64,000 nt of DNA from Agrobacterium tumefaciens (GTDB lineage Bacteria > Pseudomonadota > Alphaproteobacteria > Rhizobiales > Rhizobiaceae). Below, piece by piece: positions 1 to 8,793 of the stretch. The notes under the pieces are model-generated. The model saw only the letters and a list, made by a program, of their open reading frames with translations, ran no database searches and was not told the DNA's origin. The number at the start of each line of letters is the position of its first letter. Position 1 is the first letter of the stretch. The translations under genes and the position numbers were made by a program. The stretch is from contig NZ_CP039888.1 in assembly GCF_005221325.1 (NCBI RefSeq), positions 2,873,501 through 2,937,500 of the forward strand. The letters are read 5' to 3'.

Positions 1-288
1 CTCATAGGCAAAGTCGACGTGACCGGGGGTGTCGATGAGGTTCAGCACATAGGTCTCGCCGTTATTTGCCTTATAGTGCAGGCGCACGGTCTGGGCCTTG
101 ATGGTGATGCCGCGCTCGCGCTCGATATCCATCGAATCGAGAACCTGTTCCGACATGTCGCGTTCGGCAAGGCCGCCCGTCGACTGGATCAGCCGGTCGG
201 CCAGCGTCGATTTGCCGTGATCGATGTGGGCAACGATCGAGAAGTTGCGGATATGGTCCAGGGGCGTGCGGGTCGAATTTGTGCTCAT
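1..288 (-). CDS. lepA: Elongation factor 4 (LepA), N-terminal part, cut by window edge
   Basis: Translational GTPase that back-translocates stalled ribosomes. Only the first 96 codons lie in the window. The start is the ATG whose complement is at 286-288, giving [19 protein letters not shown]. The P-loop G1 motif AHIDHGKST and the G3 motif [11 protein letters not shown] are both visible, and the switch I sequence [16 protein letters not shown] is characteristic of LepA rather than of EF-G or TypA. The rest of the protein (normally about 600 residues) lies beyond position 1. It is separated from the next gene by about 70 bp. Confidence 0.95.
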   Translation of the reverse strand, partial: MSTNSTRTPLDHIRNFSIVAHIDHGKSTLADRLIQSTGGLAERDMSEQVLDSMDIERERGITIKAQTVRLHYKANNGETYVLNLIDTPGHVDFAYE

Positions 289-360
289 GTTCCGCGCTAT
301 AGCAGGGGCTTGTCATGCCGCAAAGCGGGAATTTGGTTAAAAGCCCTTTAAAATGGGCTT

Positions 361-1230
361 TCAGACCGCAAATTGCTCCGGCCAGTCGCGGCGGGTGGCA
401 ACCTGTCCCTCGGTGCGGAGCCTCGCCACAGTGGCAAGATCGATATCGGCGATCAGCAGCGTGCTCTCAGTCACCGCATCGCTTTCGCTTTCCGCGACGA
501 TGCCGGATGCCGGCATGCCGTAGTCGGACGGCACGTAAAGGGCGGCACGGCCACGATTTTCATCGACGGCGGGAGACCACGGCGCCTCACCCGCGGTGGG
601 GGAGGAAAGAACGGCATATTGATTTTCCAGCGCCCGGGCCTGCGCGCCGATCCGCACCCGGTAAGCGCCGGCCAAAGTGTCGGTGCAGCTGGGGGCAAGA
701 ACCAGTTCCACGCCAAGCTCTGCCAGCTTGCGGCCGAGCATCGGGAACTCGTTGTCGTAACAGATCAAAATGCCCAGCCTGCCGATGCTCGTCTCGAAGG
801 CCTTCAAACCCTCCACTCCCGCATGGATGTTCCATTGCTCCCGCTCGAAGCGGGTCATGATCTGCTTGTCCTGATAACCGATCAGTCCATCCGGGCCAAA
901 GAGCCACGCCCGGTTACGAAACTTGCCGTCCGGGTCCTTCACCGGCGCGCTGCCGGGCTGGAACAGCATCTGGTGCTGTCGCGCCAACTCTTCGCAAAGC
1001 TCCACCCAGGAGGGGATGAGCGGCTGTATCTCTTCGATGGAACGGTGCAGATCGGAGCGGGCGTCGTGCGGCAGCTGCCCGGTCAGCGCCATCGCCGAAT
1101 ATTCCGGCAGAAGCAGCAGTTCCGCGCCCTTTTCCTTGGCCTCGCGGACGATGGCGGAAAGATGCGCGGCATAGGCCTCCCATGTCTCGATCAGTTCGAT
1201 GGCATATTGGCTGGCGGCTAACCGTGTCAT
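361..1230 (-). CDS. Carbon-nitrogen hydrolase (nitrilase superfamily amidohydrolase)
   Basis: Predicted cytosolic amidase of 289 residues; substrate not identifiable. The nitrilase-superfamily catalytic triad is visible: Glu43 in LLPEYSA, Lys122 in GYQDKQ and Cys157 in ILICYDNEFP. I start at the ATG at 1230 because it overlaps the stop of the upstream acetyltransferase as ATGA. A longer reading frame to 1311 would add 27 arginine-rich residues that lie inside that acetyltransferase gene. The 4-bp overlap indicates translational coupling, so the two genes form one operon and may modify the same class of amine or amide metabolite; that link is inference. Confidence 0.88.
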   Translation of the reverse strand: MTRLAASQYAIELIETWEAYAAHLSAIVREAKEKGAELLLLPEYSAMALTGQLPHDARSDLHRSIEEIQPLIPSWVELCEELARQHQMLFQPGSAPVKDPDGKFRNRAWLFGPDGLIGYQDKQIMTRFEREQWNIHAGVEGLKAFETSIGRLGILICYDNEFPMLGRKLAELGVELVLAPSCTDTLAGAYRVRIGAQARALENQYAVLSSPTAGEAPWSPAVDENRGRAALYVPSDYGMPASGIVAESESDAVTESTLLIADIDLATVARLRTEGQVATRRDWPEQFAV

Positions 1231-1838
1231 GCGTTTCCATCTCCGGCGATTTTCTTCATCCAGAAAGACAGCGGTTTTGCACTTTCGCTGCTCTCGTCCA
1301 GGTCCTGCCATGTGAAGCTGGTGCGCAATTCGGGATAGTGGCGATAACCGCGCTTTTCCCAGAAGGCATTGAGCGGCACGTAATCCGCCGGGCGGCGGGG
1401 ATGGTCGGCGGGCCGCTCGACCGCGCAGAAGGTACAGCGGTCGAAACCGCGCCTCTTTGCATGCGCCTCCCGCTCCTCGAAGAAGCGCACTCCTATCCCG
1501 TGACCGCGATAGTCGGGCAGCAGCACGCTTTCCCCGAAATAAAATATTCGGTCCGGATCGTAACCCGCCTTGACGAAGGGAGCCTTCACCTCATCGGTCT
1601 CCGCCGCCATCGGCATGCCGGTGGACATGCCGACAACGCGCCCGTCATCGAGCGCCAGCACGAACACCGCGCCGTCAGTATCGGCATAGGTCGCGAGATA
1701 TTTGCGCTCATAATCCAGCGAGCCGTCATAGAGGTAAGGAAAAGCGCGAAACACTTCGATCCGCAGGCGTGCGAGGTCATCGAAATAGGGTGCGGCGTCG
1801 ATGCCGGAAAGAGACTTGATTTCGACGGTCATGGGCAT
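1227..1838 (-). CDS. GNAT family N-acetyltransferase
   Basis: About 203 residues from MPMTVEIKS. The acetyl-CoA pyrophosphate-binding loop is visible as LLPDYRGHGIGVRFFEERE (RGHGIG, Q/R-x-x-G-x-G/A type), followed by NAFWEKRGYRHYPEL, the usual C-terminal strand-helix element of the fold. The substrate is unknown. The start at 1838 is preferred; the further upstream 1856 start and the next ATG at 1832 are alternatives. It is first gene of a two-gene operon with the nitrilase-family enzyme (4-bp ATGA overlap) and is divergent from the SnoaL-like gene. Confidence 0.85.
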   Translation of the reverse strand: MPMTVEIKSLSGIDAAPYFDDLARLRIEVFRAFPYLYDGSLDYERKYLATYADTDGAVFVLALDDGRVVGMSTGMPMAAETDEVKAPFVKAGYDPDRIFYFGESVLLPDYRGHGIGVRFFEEREAHAKRRGFDRCTFCAVERPADHPRRPADYVPLNAFWEKRGYRHYPELRTSFTWQDLDESSESAKPLSFWMKKIAGDGNA

Positions 1839-1904
1839 TTTCACTCTCGGTTGCACTGGTTATACCGTCATGGAACACCCGCGCAAGCAAGAACGGAGAA
1901 GACG

Positions 1905-2306
1905 ATGACCGCTGCCGAGACCATCCGCGCCTATTACGATGCCTTCAACCGTCAGGACATGGATGCCTTCCTGGCGCTGCTTCACGATGAGGTGGTGCAT
2001 GACATCAATCAGGGTCAGCGCCAGACCGGCAAGGCCGCCTTCGCCTCCTTCATGGATCACATGAACCGCTGCTACCGGGAAAGCCTCACCGACATGGTGA
2101 TCATGGCGAGCGCAGACGGCAAACGCGCATCCGCCGAATTCGTCGTGAACGGCGAATATCTCAAGACCGATGAGGGGCTTCCGGAGGCAGATGGCCAGAA
2201 ATATGTGCTGCCGGCCGGGGCATTCTTCGACCTGAAGGATGGGAAAGTTAGCCGAGTAACAAACTACTATAATCTGAATGACTGGATCGCTCAGGTCGGC
2301 GCCTGA
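1905..2306 (+). CDS. SnoaL-like / nuclear transport factor 2 fold protein (ketosteroid isomerase-related)
   Basis: A 133-residue single-domain protein. The opening AETIRAYYDAFNRQDMDAFLALLHDEVVHDINQG is the typical SnoaL-like start: helix, then a short segment ending in a conserved Asp/His-rich strand. The C-terminal half has FFDLKDGKVSRVTNYYNL, also typical. The start at ATG 1905 has a GGAGAA ribosome site 7 bases upstream. Members bind small hydrophobic ligands or act as isomerases or cyclases; no substrate can be assigned here. It is monocistronic and divergent from the acetyltransferase at 1838. Confidence 0.85.
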   Translation: MTAAETIRAYYDAFNRQDMDAFLALLHDEVVHDINQGQRQTGKAAFASFMDHMNRCYRESLTDMVIMASADGKRASAEFVVNGEYLKTDEGLPEADGQKYVLPAGAFFDLKDGKVSRVTNYYNLNDWIAQVGA

Positions 2307-2368
2307 GACGTTGTCTACCGCGCGCAACATGCGGTAACCGACGATCACGATTTCTACTATCATGGATA

Positions 2369-2397
2369 TTGACTCCATCATATGAGAATCATAATCT
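2369..2397 (+). promoter_or_regulatory. Promoter of the XRE-cupin gene, predicted leaderless
   Basis: TTGACT at 2369-2374 is a 5/6 match to the -35 box. Two -10 candidates follow: TAATCT at 2392-2397 (17-bp spacer, 3/6) or CATAAT at 2390-2395 (15-bp spacer, 5/6). Either places the transcription start at about 2402-2404, on or next to the ATG codons at 2401 and 2404. No Shine-Dalgarno sequence precedes those ATGs, which fits a leaderless mRNA. Confidence 0.55.
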
Positions 2398-2408
2398 CAT
2401 ATGATGGA
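2374..2408. promoter_or_regulatory. 14-bp perfect inverted repeat, probable autoregulatory operator
   Basis: Arms TCCATCATATGAGA (2374-2387) and TCTCATATGATGGA (2395-2408) are exact reverse complements with a 7-bp spacer. The element covers the -10 region, the predicted transcription start and the first codons of the XRE-cupin gene. A dimeric helix-turn-helix protein bound here would block RNA polymerase, so self-repression is the simplest reading. Confidence 0.7.
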
Positions 2409-2982
2409 AAACGAAGATCAGATTCTCGAACGTTCGATCGGCGAGCGGATCAAAACCCTGCGGGCTGAGAACGGCCTGACGCTGGACCGGCTCGCCTCCG
2501 AATCCGGTGTCAGCCGCGCCATGATTTCGCGCATCGAACGCGGCGAGGCGAGCCCCACCGCGTCGCTGCTCGCCCGCATCTGCGCAGCACTTGGCCTGTC
2601 GCTTTCCGGTTTCTTCGCCGAAGATCAAGAGGTGGTTTCCCCGCTGGTGAAGAAGCGCGACCAGCAGCTCTGGAAAGACCCGGAGACAGGCTATGTCCGC
2701 CGCGCCATCTCCCCGCCACGCGTGGGGTCTGACGTTGATATCGTTGAAGTCGAATTTCCAGCAGGGGCGCGTGTCGGTTTTCCGCCGCATGCGGCCAGCC
2801 GGGGAATGACGCAATATGTCTGGCTTTTTGAAGGTGTTCTGGAAATGACGAGCGGCGGTATCGTGCACCTGATGGAACCCGGAGATTGCCTTTTCATGCC
2901 GGTGGGCGAAGGGCATGTCTTTCACAATCCCTCCGAAAAACCTGCCCGTTACGCCGTCGTGCTGGATCAAAGACAGCGCTGA
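2404..2982 (+). CDS. XRE-family transcriptional regulator with C-terminal cupin sensor
   Basis: A 192-residue regulator. Residues about 10-65 are a classic HTH_XRE domain (GERIKTLRAENGLTLDRLA, SGVSRAMISRIERGEASPT). After a linker, residues about 110-188 form a small cupin (HAASRGMTQYVWLFEG, MEPGDCLFMPVGEGHVFHNP), the usual ligand-sensing half of this family. The start is 2404 or 2401; both sit at the predicted transcription start and inside the inverted repeat. The gene is followed after 20 bp by an acetyltransferase with its own ribosome site, a pair that is commonly co-transcribed. The effector is unknown. Confidence 0.9.
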   Translation: MENEDQILERSIGERIKTLRAENGLTLDRLASESGVSRAMISRIERGEASPTASLLARICAALGLSLSGFFAEDQEVVSPLVKKRDQQLWKDPETGYVRRAISPPRVGSDVDIVEVEFPAGARVGFPPHAASRGMTQYVWLFEGVLEMTSGGIVHLMEPGDCLFMPVGEGHVFHNPSEKPARYAVVLDQRQR

Positions 2983-3002
2983 TTTTCCCAAGAGGAGTTC
3001 AT

Positions 3003-3521
3003 ATGGCCACGATCCGCGTATTGAACGGGCAAGAGACCATCGACGTCCTGCCCGAACTCTGCGACGTCCTTGCCGAGTGCGTGAATGGCGGCGCATCCGT
3101 CGGTTTCATGTTGCCCTTCTCCCCGCGGGATGCAGAACCCTTCTGGCAATCAGTGGCGGACAATGTCGGTGAGGGCGGTACGATCCATGTGGTGGCGGAA
3201 GTGGATGGCAGGGTGGTGGGCACCGTGCAGGTCGGCCTTGCTTCCAAACCCAACCAGCCGCATCGCGGCGATCTGATGAAGCTTCTCGTGCATCCCTCGG
3301 CGCGCGGCCTTGGTCTCGCCCGCAAGCTTATGGAAAAGGTGGAAGAGGAAGCGGCTGCCCGTGGCCGTACCCTTCTGGTGCTGGATACGGCCACCGGTAG
3401 CGATGCCGAGACGATCTATCCTCGCTTCGGTTGGGAGCGGGTCGGCGTCATTCCCGATTACGCCCTGTTTCCCGATGGGCGTTATTGCGGCACGACCCTG
3501 TTTTACAAGCGGATCGGCTAG
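3003..3521 (+). CDS. GNAT family N-acetyltransferase
   Basis: 172 residues from MATIRVLNG. The start has the ribosome site AAGAGGAG just upstream. The core GNAT motif is LMKLLVHPSARGLGLARKLMEKVEEEA (R-G-L-G-L-A pyrophosphate loop), followed by LDTATGSDAETIYPRFGWERVGVIPDYAL, which resembles antibiotic or small-amine acetyltransferases. The substrate is not identifiable. It lies 20 bp downstream of the XRE-cupin regulator and is probably controlled by it. Confidence 0.88.
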   Translation: MATIRVLNGQETIDVLPELCDVLAECVNGGASVGFMLPFSPRDAEPFWQSVADNVGEGGTIHVVAEVDGRVVGTVQVGLASKPNQPHRGDLMKLLVHPSARGLGLARKLMEKVEEEAAARGRTLLVLDTATGSDAETIYPRFGWERVGVIPDYALFPDGRYCGTTLFYKRIG

Positions 3522-3534
3522 ACCTTTCCGCTGC

Positions 3535-4608
3535 CTATTGTCCGGGCTTCAGCGTCCGGTTGAAGGCGGCAACGATCATCTTTTCCAGCTCGGCATGAAT
3601 ATCCGCCCGATCCCGCGGCCCGGCCGGTTCGCAGATCGGATCCCGCTCGCCGACGGATTTGAGAAATGCGCTGGCACCCTCTTTGCACAGGGGCAGGAAG
3701 CTGAAATGGTCGGCTTCATCGACCTGCTGGTAGGTTGAACCGGGCACCTCAGCCGCCAGCCTGTCTGCCAGCACTGCCGGCGGAATTTTTCCCTTGCTGC
3801 CGAGATTGACGAAGGTGAGCGGAATATCGATCTGTCTCAGACTCTCTGGCTGGAAGGCGAGTGCGAGGCCGGGATCGACCAGCACGGCGGAACGGATACG
3901 GGGATCGCGATTCTGTTGTTCGAAACGGGCCTTGTCGATGGTTCTGAGATCGAGCTTCGGTACGCTGACCGGCTCGTTATTGACATAGGCCTGCCCGCCG
4001 GCGAACCATTGGCAATCCATCATCGCGGCCTCATTTTCACAATAACGCGCATAGGCTTCGAGATCGGCGCGTGCGCCGGATATCTCCATTGCGGCGCTGC
4101 CGCCCAGCGAAAAGCCGAGGACGCCGATCCTGCCCGCGTCGACCGAGGCGGACCATTTGCCTTGTGTGGTGAGCGCCGTGACGATCGCGGAAAGATCGCT
4201 GGTCCGCTCCCAGATTTTTGGGGTATCGGCCGGCGTGGAATCGCCGCTTGTCGTGCCGGGATGGTTGGTCCCGGCGACGATGAAACCCTCACTCGCGAGT
4301 CTTACAGCGATCCAGGCCATGCCGCTAACTCTTGAACCCGAGCCGTGCGACAGAAGCACCAGCGGAAGACGGCCCGGCTGCACCGCACTACCGTTGAGAA
4401 CGGGCGTGCCTTGAAAAATTCGATCCTCCCCGGAAAGCACCTGTGTGCCCTTGCCGTCGGATGGATACCAGATCGTCACGGCAAGCTCCTTGCCCCGTTC
4501 AGGCGAATGGATGGCGATGTCGCTGACGCCGACGGCCTCGCCTGCAAAAAGCGGTTGGGTGGCGAGAGCGGAAAACAGTAAGGTCGTGGTGGTGGTGAAG
4601 GTACGCAT
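3535..4608 (-). CDS. Secreted alpha/beta hydrolase, PAF-acetylhydrolase/dienelactone-hydrolase-like
   Basis: 357 residues from MRTFTTTTTLLFSALATQPLFA, a Sec signal peptide with predicted cleavage near residue 22, so periplasmic. The nucleophile elbow GFSLGG puts the catalytic Ser at about 167. The oxyanion region LSHGSGS lies near residue 87, and EADHFSFLPL near the C-terminus supplies the likely His. Cys residues (AGG...YC, MMDCQW, PLCKE, PIC) suggest disulfides. I reject the longer reading from 4722 because the extra residues are not signal-like. The gene is divergent from a membrane AraC-type regulator, 142 bp away, which probably controls it. Confidence 0.85.
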   Translation of the reverse strand: MRTFTTTTTLLFSALATQPLFAGEAVGVSDIAIHSPERGKELAVTIWYPSDGKGTQVLSGEDRIFQGTPVLNGSAVQPGRLPLVLLSHGSGSRVSGMAWIAVRLASEGFIVAGTNHPGTTSGDSTPADTPKIWERTSDLSAIVTALTTQGKWSASVDAGRIGVLGFSLGGSAAMEISGARADLEAYARYCENEAAMMDCQWFAGGQAYVNNEPVSVPKLDLRTIDKARFEQQNRDPRIRSAVLVDPGLALAFQPESLRQIDIPLTFVNLGSKGKIPPAVLADRLAAEVPGSTYQQVDEADHFSFLPLCKEGASAFLKSVGERDPICEPAGPRDRADIHAELEKMIVAAFNRTLKPGQ

Positions 4609-4750
4609 GAAAACCTCGTGCGGTGAAAAGAACGAAATGCAATCTGCGTCGTCACCGGTTTTTTGCGTCCTTGATCGCGTTTGAGGTCGTACCGAAACGC
4701 GATCTGGTCCATGACTGAGCAATATAGGTCTCGCTCAGGGGATATCGTTC

Positions 4751-5863
4751 GTGCTGTTCATTCCGCTGCCTTTTGTCGTGGCGCTTCTGCTGGTCGTCAT
4801 GTTCATCGTCTTCCTGCGAAGCGGAGACGATGTGCGGACCAACCGGGCCTTTCTGGCGTCCATTGCCCTTTGCGCCGTGCAATCCGTCCTCGTCGGGCTG
4901 CGTTGGGGTTATGGCATCAGCGAAATGCGTTATGCTTTGCCGATCCTTGCCGCCTGCCTGCCGCCTCTCATCTACATCGCTTTTCGCGGATTGATGGGCG
5001 CGGGCACGGAGAGCCGCAGGTTGATGCTCGCCAGTCTTGCCCTGTCGCCACTGTTGATCGTCGTGCTGGAATTGACATTCCCGGCGGCGATCGACCTCGC
5101 GCTGATCACCATTTTTGTCGGCCACGCTGTCGCCCTGCTTCTTCTGGGAAGAAAGGGGCCGGATGGGCTGGATGAGGCGCAATTCGCCAGCGTCGCCTCG
5201 GCACACCGGGCGCTTATCATCGCCGCGGTTGCTCTTTGCGTTTCTGCTCTTGTCGATCTGCTGGTGTTTTTCGATTTCCAGTGGGCACGTGGGGAAAACG
5301 TCGCAGCACTTGTCAGCAACGCCAATCTTTTCGGACTGCTGTTGATCGGCCTCATGGCTGCTCTCGCCGGTAAAAGCAAAGCACCGCGAGCGGCCGCGGA
5401 GCCGGTTTCGGACTTATCTGCGCCGGCAGAACCATCCGAACAGGACCGGGATATCGTCGCAAGGGTCGATCGGCTGATGGAGGCGCAGGCGCTTTATCGC
5501 GACGAGAACCTCAACCTGTCCCGACTTGCAAGACGCCTCGGCCTGCCCAGCCGGCAAATCTCGGGTGCGATCAATCGCTCTCTTGGCGTCAATGTCTCGC
5601 AATATGTCAATCAGCTCCGCATCCGCGAAGCCTGCCGGTTGCTGGAGGAAACGGAGCAATCGGTGACGGCGATCATGTTGTCCGCCGGCTTTCAGACCAA
5701 GTCCAACTTCAACCGGGAATTTCGGCGTGTCACCGGCATGAGCCCGGTCGACTGGCGCGAAAGGGAAGTGTGGAAGCTGGTGTCGCCAAACAAAACGGCC
5801 ACCCGGCAGATGCCGGATGACCGTCTGAAGCCCGAAGAACCTTTGAAGATCGTCGGAAAATGA
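4751..5863 (+). CDS. Membrane-anchored AraC-family transcriptional regulator
   Basis: 370 residues. The N-terminal half has about seven hydrophobic stretches (residues 1-20, 30-55, 60-78, 90-115, 118-135, 160-185, 200-215) with no long soluble loop. The C-terminal 100 residues are a canonical double HTH AraC domain (LARRLGLPSRQISGAINRSL, then IMLSAGFQTKSNFNREFRRV). The start is GTG at 4751 with AGGGG 6-10 bases upstream. DNA binding from the inner membrane is implied, presumably sensing an envelope or exogenous signal. The divergent secreted hydrolase is the likely target. The ligand is unknown. Confidence 0.88.
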   Translation: MLFIPLPFVVALLLVVMFIVFLRSGDDVRTNRAFLASIALCAVQSVLVGLRWGYGISEMRYALPILAACLPPLIYIAFRGLMGAGTESRRLMLASLALSPLLIVVLELTFPAAIDLALITIFVGHAVALLLLGRKGPDGLDEAQFASVASAHRALIIAAVALCVSALVDLLVFFDFQWARGENVAALVSNANLFGLLLIGLMAALAGKSKAPRAAAEPVSDLSAPAEPSEQDRDIVARVDRLMEAQALYRDENLNLSRLARRLGLPSRQISGAINRSLGVNVSQYVNQLRIREACRLLEETEQSVTAIMLSAGFQTKSNFNREFRRVTGMSPVDWREREVWKLVSPNKTATRQMPDDRLKPEEPLKIVGK

Positions 5864-5872
5864 TGAAAAGGA

Positions 5873-7048
<1,176 letters not shown>

Positions 7049-7138
7049 TTATCCCCACAGCCATCAAGAGGGAATGTTTGAAACTTGCGTGATCTTCCGC
7101 TGTGCTTGCCGATTATTGCTTGTGGGGCTTTCTCCGCC

Positions 7139-7612
7139 CTAGGACATGCTGCGTTTTAACGCCGGGTCATCCATTGCCGGATTATAAAACAGCGAAAGCG
7201 TCAGGCTTCTGGCGATGCGTTCCGCCGTTTCCATGAACCAGTCATGCGCCTTCCTGCTCGGCGCGATGTCGTCCAGCGTCGCTGAAAAAAGTGCGAGCCA
7301 TTGCGGAAAAAGCTCCGCCGACATGCCTTTTACCCCCAGATGCGCCTGCACGGGTTTGCCGCGATAGCCGCCATTCTTGAAGGCGACAGCCGTCCAGAAT
7401 TGTTTCATCCGGGCCATATGTTCCGGCCAGCGCCCGGCAAGCCGTGCATCGAAAACGGGGCCAAGCGTCGGGTGTTCGAGAACGCGGCCGTAAAAGGTCT
7501 CCACCAGAAGGTCGATGAAAGCGGCATCGACGCCCATTTCGGCCATGGCCTTTTCCGCCCTGTCCTGAATTTCCGCATTGTGGGCGGCCCGCCCTGCAAT
7601 TTGATCCTGCAT
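7139..7612 (-). CDS. Group III truncated haemoglobin
   Basis: 157 residues. Group III features: FIDLLVETFYGRVLEHPTLGPVFDARL, with Phe-Tyr at the B9-B10 position; WPEHMARMKQFWTAVAF; PVQAHLGVKGMSAELFPQWLALF, which carries the probable proximal His and the G8 Trp. Members bind O2 or NO and have been linked to redox or respiration control, though roles are unclear. The start ATG at 7612 has AAGGA just upstream. It is divergent from mbfA, and an Irr-like box (7676-7692) lies 64-80 bp upstream of its start, so iron control is plausible. Confidence 0.85.
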   Translation of the reverse strand: MQDQIAGRAAHNAEIQDRAEKAMAEMGVDAAFIDLLVETFYGRVLEHPTLGPVFDARLAGRWPEHMARMKQFWTAVAFKNGGYRGKPVQAHLGVKGMSAELFPQWLALFSATLDDIAPSRKAHDWFMETAERIARSLTLSLFYNPAMDDPALKRSMS

Positions 7613-7675
7613 CGTCTTTCCTTTTTGGCAAATTTACCCCGCCGCACCGATGGCTGCAATGCGACCCTTTGCCTT

Positions 7676-7692
7676 ATTGGAATAATTCTAAA
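7676..7692. promoter_or_regulatory. Irr box (iron control element), imperfect copy
   Basis: On the minus strand the site reads TTTAGAATTATTCCAAT, against the known ICE consensus TTTAGAA-N3-TTCTAAA: left arm 7/7, right arm 5/7. It lies between the truncated haemoglobin and mbfA, 47 bp from a perfect copy. Confidence 0.6.
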
Positions 7693-7722
7693 ATGGCTTG
7701 ATCGCGATGGAGTACAGATGTA

Positions 7723-7739
7723 TTTAGAATTATTCTAAA
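7723..7739. promoter_or_regulatory. Irr box (iron control element), perfect palindrome
   Basis: TTTAGAATTATTCTAAA is an exact match to the ICE consensus TTTAGAA-N3-TTCTAAA, with 8-bp arms around a single central T. It ends 13 bp before the mbfA start codon and therefore overlaps the core promoter or transcription start, the position expected for repression by Irr in low iron. Confidence 0.85.
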
Positions 7740-7752
7740 AAAGGTTTCAGCC

Positions 7753-8736
7753 ATGTTTCGCAGTCTTTTTTCCCTGTCCAAACGCCCCTTTTCCTCGCTA
7801 GGCGAACAGGAAATCCTCGCTCTCGCCATCTCGTCCGAAGAGGACGATTCCCGTATCTACCGCTCCTATGCCGATCATCTGCGCGGGCAATATCCGCAAT
7901 CGGCCAAAGTGTTCGACGATATGGCCGAGGTCGAGCAGCAGCATCGGAATATCCTGATCAACATGCATCGCCGTCGTTTCGGTGAAACCATTCCGCTGAT
8001 CCGCCGCGAACATGTGCGCGGCTTTTACGAACGCACGCCGGACTGGCTGGTGAAGAACCTGTCGCTCGAGAAAATCCGCGCCCAGGCCCAACTGATGGAA
8101 GCCCAGGCGATCCGCTTTTACGATGAAGCCGTCAAGCGCACCAGCGACGCCTCGACGCGTCAGCTGCTGGGCGATCTGGCCGAGGCGGAGCGGGGCCACG
8201 AAGACATCGCCCGAATGCTGGAAGAAAAACATCTTGATGAGGGTGATCGGACGGAAGAGGAGGAAACCGCAAAGCGGCAGTTCCTTCTGACTTACGTGCA
8301 GCCGGGCCTTGCCGGCCTTATGGACGGCTCCGTCTCGACGCTGGCGCCGATCTTCGCGGCTGCCTTTGCCACACAGGATACGTGGCAGACCTTCCTAATC
8401 GGTCTTTCCGCCTCCGTCGGTGCGGGTATCTCCATGGGCTTTACAGAGGCCGCTCATGATGACGGCAAGCTGTCCGGCCGCGGGTCGCCGCTGAAGCGCG
8501 GCCTGGCGTCTGGCATCATGACGGCTATCGGCGGTCTCGGCCACGCGCTGCCCTATCTCATCCCGCATTTCTGGACAGCGACGGGCATTGCCGCCGTCGT
8601 CGTTTTTGTGGAGCTCTGGGCCATCGCCTTCATTCAGAACCGCTTCATGGAAACGCCATTCCTGCGGGCGGTGTTTCAGGTGGTGCTAGGCGGTTCGCTG
8701 GTGCTGGCGGCCGGTATCATCATCGGCAACGCGTGA
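7753..8736 (+). CDS. mbfA: Membrane-bound ferritin A, iron exporter
   Basis: 327 residues. Residues about 18-150 are a ferritin-like (erythrin/vibrioferrin type) four-helix domain with metal-ligand carboxylates in SSEEDDSRIYRSYADHL, MAEVEQQHRNILI, MEAQAIRFYDEAV and LAEAERGHEDIARM. Residues about 170-327 are a VIT1/CCC1-like membrane domain with about five helices (GLMDGSVSTLAPIFAAAFAT, GLSASVGAGISMGFTEA). In Agrobacterium and Bradyrhizobium MbfA exports iron from the cytoplasm, protects against iron and peroxide stress, and is repressed by Irr. The perfect Irr box just upstream agrees with this. Confidence 0.95.
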   Translation: MFRSLFSLSKRPFSSLGEQEILALAISSEEDDSRIYRSYADHLRGQYPQSAKVFDDMAEVEQQHRNILINMHRRRFGETIPLIRREHVRGFYERTPDWLVKNLSLEKIRAQAQLMEAQAIRFYDEAVKRTSDASTRQLLGDLAEAERGHEDIARMLEEKHLDEGDRTEEEETAKRQFLLTYVQPGLAGLMDGSVSTLAPIFAAAFATQDTWQTFLIGLSASVGAGISMGFTEAAHDDGKLSGRGSPLKRGLASGIMTAIGGLGHALPYLIPHFWTATGIAAVVVFVELWAIAFIQNRFMETPFLRAVFQVVLGGSLVLAAGIIIGNA

Positions 8737-8741
8737 AAAAA

Positions 8742-8766
8742 AGAAAGAGCCCGCGACGGCGGGCTC
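8742..8766 (-). terminator. Rho-independent terminator for the BTLCP gene
   Basis: GAGCCCGC (8747-8754), loop GACG, GCGGGCTC (8759-8766). Read on the minus strand the hairpin is followed by TTTCTTTTTTTC, so it serves the minus-strand gene ending at 8794. The plus strand lacks a T-run after it. Confidence 0.8.
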
Positions 8767-8793
8767 CGATCTATCAGACATGGAATTTGAGCG

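Noticed and set aside
8742..8766. Hairpin as the terminator of mbfA
   Set aside because: On the plus strand no T-run follows; the T-run is on the minus strand, so it serves the BTLCP gene.
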